Shown: positions 58,921-64,000 of the stretch, piece after piece | How the letters are laid out: each line of letters starts with the position of its first letter | Numbering within the stretch: position 1 is the first letter of the stretch | Assembly: GCA_022447625.1 (NCBI GenBank) | Contig: JAKVAX010000003.1 | Location: forward strand, 62,001-126,000 | DNA: 64,000 bases | Reading direction: 5' to 3' | Source: Flavobacteriales bacterium | Lineage (GTDB): Bacteria; Bacteroidota; Bacteroidia; Flavobacteriales_D; Sanyastnellaceae | Made by a program: the position numbers and the translations under genes | Notes under the pieces: model-generated | Told to the model about the DNA's origin: nothing | Databases searched by the model: none | Seen by the model: only the letters and a program-made list of their open reading frames with translations

Positions 58921-61900
58921 ATGAAGAAAACTTTTACGAAAGTTGCTTCAGTCCTTTTCGTAGCGATGCTCGCTATCTGGACAAGCAATGCTGTCGCTCA
59001 AGACGGCTGTGCCAATGCTCTTCCTATCGCTTGTGGGGACCAAGTATTCGGCACTACAGTTGGACTTTCCCCAAGTGATGGTCCTTTTTGTGGTACTGCA
59101 CCTGGAACTGGTGGATCTGCGTGGTACGCGTTCACAGGAACTGGTGATCTAGTAACTGCTAGCCTTTGTGGCGGTGGTACGACTTACGACAGTAAGTTGA
59201 ATGTCTACACAGGTGCTTGTGGCGCCTACGTATGTGAAACAGGTATTGATGATTTCTGTGGACTTCAGTCGGAAGTAACATGGGCGTCTGTTGCAGGTAC
59301 TGTATACTACATCAACGTAAACGGATTCGGCGCTGCCGAAGGAGCTTACCAATTAGATGTAACGTGTGCAGCTGCAGTAGCAGGTTGTACTGATGGAGCT
59401 ACTCCAGCATGTAACTTCGATCCAGCGGCAAACGTTGACGACGGTACTTGTGAGTACATTTCATGTGCAGGTTGTACTGACGGTGTAACGCCAGCATGTA
59501 ACTTCGATCCAGCGGCAACGCTTGACGATGGTACATGTGATTACTCTTGTTACGGATGTCTAGACGCTACGGCATGTAACTTCTCTGCTGTTGCGACTAT
59601 CGATGACGGATCTTGTTGTTTCGATAACTGTGTTTCTCTAGTAGTTGGAGGTGGTACTTTCGACGGAGAGATCGGTTGGACTCTTACTGACGGAACAGGT
59701 GTAGTTGTTGCCGCAGGTGGTGCAGGAACATTTGAACTATGTCTTCTCGACGGCTGTTACATCTACGGAATGACTGATTCATTCGGAGACGGATGGAACG
59801 GTGCGTCTTACACGTTCTCCGATGCTGGTGGTGTTATCTTGTCAGGTGATCTAGATACTGCTACTGATGGTGACGGAGTATCTGTAGGTTCTGAACTTCT
59901 TTCTGTAGGTACTGGATGTGCTCCAGGATGTACGGATGCAACGGCTTGTAACTTTGACGCAGCAGCTGACTTCGACTTCGGTTGTGACTTCCTATCATGT
60001 GCAGGATGTACTGATCCAACTGCAGCTAACTTCGATCCTTCTGCGACTATCGACGATGGGTCTTGTGTATTCTGTGCAGCTGGAGAGGTCCTTGCTTTCC
60101 TTGATATGACTGATTCATTCGGAGACGGATGGAACGGTGCGACTTACATTCTTACTTCTGAGGATGGATTGACTATCATCGCACAAGGTGACCTAGACAA
60201 CGCTCAGATTGGTGACGGACTAACAGCTGGAACTGACCAGTTCTGTGTTGCTCCAGGATGTTACCTATTGACTGTTGGTGGTGGTACTTTCGACGGTGAA
60301 GTAGGTTACTCTTTCTCTGATCAGCTTGGAAACAACTATGGATCAGGTGGTGCAGTTACTGCCCAAGGAATTGACTTCGGATTCACTGGTGGATGTCCTT
60401 TCGAAGGATGTACTGCCCCAGCAGCTATCAACTTCGACCCTAACGCAGGTGTTGATGATGGTACTTGTGTATTCCCTCCAGCAAACAACGACGTGTGTAA
60501 CGCGGAAGCGATCACTTGTGGTCTTTCTGTCGCTGGTACTACGATCAACTCTTCTGACAACGAAGGATTGATTGGTGGTGGTGGTTGTAGCGGTATTGAC
60601 GTTACTTCACCAGGTGTATGGTACGTATTCAACGCAGCTGCTGATGAGCAGGTGATTCTTTCTACTTGTGCTTCAGCTGGTGGTGACACTAAGATCCACG
60701 TTTATGCTGCAGCTCCTGATTGTAACAACCTCGTATGTGTTGGTGCAAACGATGACGGATGTCCGGGAGGTTCTTTCCTTTCTGAGCTGGCATTTACTGC
60801 TCAGACGGGTAACGATTACTACATCCTAGTTTCTGAGTTCGGTGTAGGAGTTGGAGTCGACTTCACACTTGACGCTACTTGCCAGCCATGTCTAGGAGTT
60901 CCTACGAACGACGACTGTGCTAATGCAATTCCACTTCCAACTGATGGTTCTTCTATCTCTGGATCAATCTGTTGTGCTAACCCATCTGACGCGCCAAACT
61001 TCGCGGCTGGATTCGGTACTGCGTACGACGTATTCTACACTGCTAACTCTGGAACATTCGATTCGTTCTTCTTCGACATAACAAACGATTCAGGTTCTGA
61101 AATCGGTTTGATGATCTACGATGGAGATTGTAACACGCTTGTAGATATCGCTGGATGTCTAGTTACAGGACAGTGTGCTGGTGACGTAGGTGCCTTCTTG
61201 ACGCTTGCTCCAAACACAGATTACATCTTCTCTGTATTTACAACTGATCCAGCTGGATGTGGTGATTACACAATTACTGTATCAGGTGTGGTATTCGGAT
61301 GTACTGATGCTTCTGCAGACAACTTCGATCCTGCAGCTACTGATGATGATGGTTCATGTGTTTACACTAACGTTCCTGCGAATGATGAGTGTGCTAACGC
61401 TGAAGTAATCATGTGTAACATGTCTTACGTAGGTTCTACAGGTAACTCTACTGCTACTGGTGCTCCAACACTTCTTCCTTGTGACGCTGCTCCAGGAGCT
61501 GGTGTATGGTACAACTTCACTGGTACTGGTGACCTTGTAACGCTATCAACTTGTGGATCTGTTATCGATTCTAAGATCACTGTATGGGAAGCTGCTGATT
61601 GTGCAGGTCCATTTACATGTGTTGCTGACGCTCAAGACCCTCTAGCATTCGCTTCTGCAGTTGACGGATTCGAAGCTTGTGGATTCTTCGATCAGGATGA
61701 CGCTCAAGTTGAGTTCATCTCTGTAGCTGGTGCAAACTACTATGTATACATCGCTCACCAAGACGTTGATGGAGATCCATTGACTCCAGATTGGGGTGCG
61801 TTTAACCTAGACGTTACTTGTGCTCCTGTAGTACTTGGATGTACTAACCCAGTTGCTTACAACTACGATCCTGCTGCAAACATTGAAGACGGTTCTTGTG

Positions 61901-62976
61901 ACTTCTTCTCTGATACGTGTGCAGGTGGACCTGGAACTCCAATTCAGTTGAACATGCAGGATTCATTCGGAGACGGATGGAACGGTGCTATCTACGACAT
62001 CACTCTAGGTGATGGTACTCCTATCGCTACTGGTGATCTAGATAACGCTCTATACTCAGAAGACAACGATAACTTCGCTGGTCCTGAATTTGGATTCGAC
62101 CTGCTATGTCTACAAGATGGATGTTACATCATCACTCTTGGTGGTGGTACGTTCGACGGAGAGATTTCTTTCGATATCGTTGACGAACTAGGTGGAGTAA
62201 TTGCTACTGGAATTGCTGGTGAAACTTCATTCCAGATCGGTGGTGCAGTATGTGGATGTACTGATCCAGGTGCTTGTAACTTCGATCCTCTTGCAACTGA
62301 CGAAGACGGTTCTTGTGAATTCCTTTCATGTGCAGGATGTACTGACGCTGCTGCTTGTAACTTCGACGCTACAGCAACTATCGAAGATGGTTCTTGTTGT
62401 TTCGATAACTGTCTGACTATCCAGATGGGAGATACATTCGGTGACGGATGGAACGGAAACGTTTACGAGATCTACTCTATCGACGGTACTCTAGTTGCTT
62501 CTGGTGACCTAGACACTGCTCAAGATGGAGACGGTACTACAACTGGTACTGACGTTCTATGTTTGACTGACGATTGTTACTACATCGTAGTAGACGGTGG
62601 CGCATTCCAAGGAGAGGTTACTTGGACGCTTCTAGGAGCGAACGAAGGACCAATCTTCGGTGGTGCTCCTGTTCTTGCTGGAGACTTCATCACATTCTCT
62701 CTTGGAGCTGGTGCTTGTGTATCAGGATGTGCTGAGCCTGTAGCTTGTAACTTCGATCCTGCGGTTAACATTCCAGTATGTGAAGCTTGTGAATACAGCT
62801 CATGTCTAGGATGTACTTACCCAGACGCAACGAACTACGACATGGCCGCTGGAATTGACGACGGTTCATGTACGTTCGACACGGCAAACCCTTGTCCTGA
62901 AGACTTGAACGAAGACTGTATCGTTAACGCGGCTGACCTTCTTCAGTTCCTAGGTGCCTTCGGTACAACTTGTTAA
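58921..62976 (+). CDS. Large secreted Cys-rich repeat protein with C-terminal dockerin-like loop
   Basis: The 1351-residue product has a signal peptide ending AVAQ. I count twelve Cys-bounded repeats of the GCTDPTACNFDPxATxDDGS type, rich in Asp and probably calcium-binding. Interleaved are four PPC/lectin-like beta domains (for example GVWYNFTGTGDLVTLSTC) and four modules starting DSFGDGWNG and ending near GGGTFDGE. The last residues (EDLNEDCIVNAADLLQFLGA) match one calcium loop of a type I dockerin, D-x-N-x-D-x3-N-x2-D, and replace a T9SS sorting domain. It is predicted extracellular, either a matrix or adhesion protein. Uniform codon choice (GGA TGT, ACT, GCT) suggests high expression. Confidence 0.86.
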   Translation: MKKTFTKVASVLFVAMLAIWTSNAVAQDGCANALPIACGDQVFGTTVGLSPSDGPFCGTAPGTGGSAWYAFTGTGDLVTASLCGGGTTYDSKLNVYTGACGAYVCETGIDDFCGLQSEVTWASVAGTVYYINVNGFGAAEGAYQLDVTCAAAVAGCTDGATPACNFDPAANVDDGTCEYISCAGCTDGVTPACNFDPAATLDDGTCDYSCYGCLDATACNFSAVATIDDGSCCFDNCVSLVVGGGTFDGEIGWTLTDGTGVVVAAGGAGTFELCLLDGCYIYGMTDSFGDGWNGASYTFSDAGGVILSGDLDTATDGDGVSVGSELLSVGTGCAPGCTDATACNFDAAADFDFGCDFLSCAGCTDPTAANFDPSATIDDGSCVFCAAGEVLAFLDMTDSFGDGWNGATYILTSEDGLTIIAQGDLDNAQIGDGLTAGTDQFCVAPGCYLLTVGGGTFDGEVGYSFSDQLGNNYGSGGAVTAQGIDFGFTGGCPFEGCTAPAAINFDPNAGVDDGTCVFPPANNDVCNAEAITCGLSVAGTTINSSDNEGLIGGGGCSGIDVTSPGVWYVFNAAADEQVILSTCASAGGDTKIHVYAAAPDCNNLVCVGANDDGCPGGSFLSELAFTAQTGNDYYILVSEFGVGVGVDFTLDATCQPCLGVPTNDDCANAIPLPTDGSSISGSICCANPSDAPNFAAGFGTAYDVFYTANSGTFDSFFFDITNDSGSEIGLMIYDGDCNTLVDIAGCLVTGQCAGDVGAFLTLAPNTDYIFSVFTTDPAGCGDYTITVSGVVFGCTDASADNFDPAATDDDGSCVYTNVPANDECANAEVIMCNMSYVGSTGNSTATGAPTLLPCDAAPGAGVWYNFTGTGDLVTLSTCGSVIDSKITVWEAADCAGPFTCVADAQDPLAFASAVDGFEACGFFDQDDAQVEFISVAGANYYVYIAHQDVDGDPLTPDWGAFNLDVTCAPVVLGCTNPVAYNYDPAANIEDGSCDFFSDTCAGGPGTPIQLNMQDSFGDGWNGAIYDITLGDGTPIATGDLDNALYSEDNDNFAGPEFGFDLLCLQDGCYIITLGGGTFDGEISFDIVDELGGVIATGIAGETSFQIGGAVCGCTDPGACNFDPLATDEDGSCEFLSCAGCTDAAACNFDATATIEDGSCCFDNCLTIQMGDTFGDGWNGNVYEIYSIDGTLVASGDLDTAQDGDGTTTGTDVLCLTDDCYYIVVDGGAFQGEVTWTLLGANEGPIFGGAPVLAGDFITFSLGAGACVSGCAEPVACNFDPAVNIPVCEACEYSSCLGCTYPDATNYDMAAGIDDGSCTFDTANPCPEDLNEDCIVNAADLLQFLGAFGTTC
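59770..60141 (+). repeat. Near-identical DNA repeats within the large repeat protein
   Basis: A 36-base segment at 59770-59805, encoding the DSFGDGWNG module core, recurs without change at 60106-60141. Twenty-nine of its bases recur at 61960-61988. Identity at silent positions points to recent duplication or gene conversion between modules, not old divergence. Confidence 0.8.
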
Positions 62977-62990
62977 GATTAACCAAAAAT

Positions 62991-63026
62991 AAATGGGAGG
63001 GCCAAGGGCCTTGTGCCCTCCCATTT
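62991..63026 (+). terminator. Strong hairpin terminator after the repeat-protein gene
   Basis: AAATGGGAGGGC (62991-63002) and GCCCTCCCATTT (63015-63026) form a perfect 12-pair stem around a 12-base loop, followed by TCCTTTATT. It lies 14 bases after the stop at 62976 and before the next ATG at 63055, so the two secreted-protein genes are probably separate transcripts or an attenuated pair. Confidence 0.75.
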
Positions 63027-63054
63027 TCCTTTATTAACTATATATTCTAGCACT

Positions 63055-64000
63055 ATGAAAAAGTTATTATTGTTCTGTGCGGCAGTATGCACCGGTCTGA
63101 TGAGCTTTGCTCAGCTAAACCAGATCGTTGTGGAAGAATACACTCCGGCTTTCGGTGGTGTAGGTGAGCCAATCTACCGCATCTACGCTGAGATGGGAGA
63201 TCCAGCTGACATCGTATCTGCGGTATTTGCGATCGATCAGTGTCACCCACTTGACGTATCTACTACTACGGATTTCTTCAATGATGCTTTGGGTGGAATT
63301 AACCCGTCAGGGATCAACCCAGCGTTCTTTGCAGTATTCCCAACGATTGAGGCTGACTCATGGGTAACAATCGGTGTTGACAACTCAACACAGCCAGGAG
63401 CTGCTGACATCGGTCAGGCTTCTACAGTGCCTGCAGATCCGTTTACAGGTTCTGTAAACACTGCTCCAGCAGGAGGAAACCTATTGATGGACGACGGTGC
63501 GTGGTTTACACTACCAACATCTGCGTCTGCACTTCCAACAGGAGTTAACAACCGAGTTCTACTTGGGCAGTTCACGACTGATGGTGACCTTTCATTCAAC
63601 ATTAACCTGCAGGTATTCGTAGGTGGTGACCAAGCTAACGGACGTGTTGATTACGTTTACGATTCTGCTTGTTCTGGAGCTGGTGCTCCGACAGGATTCG
63701 AGTCTGTAAACGCATCTTTGACTTTCCCTAGCGCGGTACCTGGATGTACTGACCCAACTGCTTGTAACTACGACCCAGCGGCAACTTCTGATGATGGTTC
63801 TTGTATCCTACCCGTTGCAAACGACAACTGTTCTGGAGCTATCGCTCTTGCTTCAGGTGTTGCTGTTCTTGGAGATAACACGAACGCTTGTGGTACTCCT
63901 GATATCTTGACTGTTCCTGCTGGTACTGCAGGTAACGGATGTCAGTCTAACGACGGATGGTGTTCATTCGAAACAAACGTTGATAACGACGTATGGTACT
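63055..64000 (+). CDS. Secreted protein with Cys-rich repeat, C-terminus beyond window
   Basis: Only the first 315 residues are visible. The signal peptide is KKLLLFCAAVCTGLMSFAQ. A roughly 200-residue N-terminal domain without a family I recognise (LNQIVVEEYTPAFGGVGEPI, VLLGQFTTDGDLSFNINLQV) is followed by a Cys-bounded GCTDPTACNYDPAAT-type repeat. A PPC-like domain (NDNCSGAIALASGV) then begins, ending at the edge at VWY. The repeat and PPC layout and codon bias match the upstream 1351-residue protein, so the two are likely relatives with related surface roles. Confidence 0.83.
   Translation, partial: MKKLLLFCAAVCTGLMSFAQLNQIVVEEYTPAFGGVGEPIYRIYAEMGDPADIVSAVFAIDQCHPLDVSTTTDFFNDALGGINPSGINPAFFAVFPTIEADSWVTIGVDNSTQPGAADIGQASTVPADPFTGSVNTAPAGGNLLMDDGAWFTLPTSASALPTGVNNRVLLGQFTTDGDLSFNINLQVFVGGDQANGRVDYVYDSACSGAGAPTGFESVNASLTFPSAVPGCTDPTACNYDPAATSDDGSCILPVANDNCSGAIALASGVAVLGDNTNACGTPDILTVPAGTAGNGCQSNDGWCSFETNVDNDVWY

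Overview
The window comes from a Bacteroidota chromosome, most likely a marine Flavobacteriales of the Cryomorphaceae/Schleiferiaceae kind. Three things support this: -7 boxes of the TAnnTTTG type; secreted proteins carrying type IX secretion (T9SS) or gliding-type C-terminal domains; and Cys-rich GCTDxxACNFDP repeats, FnIII/PKD modules and an exosortase-F type cassette. No rRNA, tRNA, CRISPR array, transposase or phage gene was seen.

Layout. (1) 1-15991 is housekeeping: a Rel/SpoT-type (p)ppGpp enzyme cut by the window edge, fumarylacetoacetase, a DUF5819/HTTM-like membrane pair, a periplasmic foldase operon (three parvulin/SurA-type proteins followed by a MoxR ATPase), guaB, a FnIII/CHU_C surface protein, a nitronate monooxygenase-like flavoprotein and a DUF6089-like outer-membrane protein. 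(2) 16044-54288 is a surface-polysaccharide locus of about 38 kb, almost all on the minus strand and mostly translationally coupled. It runs from a Wzc-type tyrosine kinase at its head to a family 2 glycosyltransferase at its end. It holds a flippase (Wzx), a polymerase (Wzy), an OafA-type acyltransferase, about ten glycosyltransferases or candidates, two asparagine-synthase-type amidotransferases and several sugar-nucleotide modules. One module (28600-33792) resembles the Wbp B/E/D plus WbpG/HisH/HisF set for acetamidino-diacetamido uronic acids. A second (45371-51151) combines a sialic-acid-synthase homologue, an SDR, a class III aminotransferase, a SpsF-like cytidylyltransferase, a GNAT and a DUF4910-type peptidase-like protein; I cannot assign it to a named sugar. 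A third (35095-39319) has shortened NeuB- and NeuA-like proteins and a MurG-like glycosyltransferase interrupted by one amber codon. Two secreted T9SS-type proteins (39588-42375) sit inside the locus. (3) 54417-56234, divergent from wzc, is a compact exosortase cassette: a 72-residue PID-CTERM-like protein, an exosortase with Cys/Arg/His in place, an exosortase-F-associated membrane protein and a small conserved Bacteroidota protein. (4) 56236-64000 holds a CotH/lamin-tail secreted protein, a 1351-residue Cys-rich repeat protein ending in a dockerin-like loop, and the start of another secreted protein with the same repeat.

How it fits together. The central locus should make a repeat unit from at least two or three unusual acidic or amidated sugars, flip and polymerise it (Wzx/Wzy) and control export through Wzc. 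The priming sugar-phosphate transferase, Wza-type channel, UDP-GlcNAc dehydrogenase and some epimerases are not in this window. The exosortase cassette is placed to process and attach one tiny secreted peptide at the surface where this polymer emerges.

The least expected signal is at DNA level: eleven exact copies of TTCCGCGNTAGCG, all inside genes, in all three reading frames and both orientations. Chance predicts about 0.01 copies.
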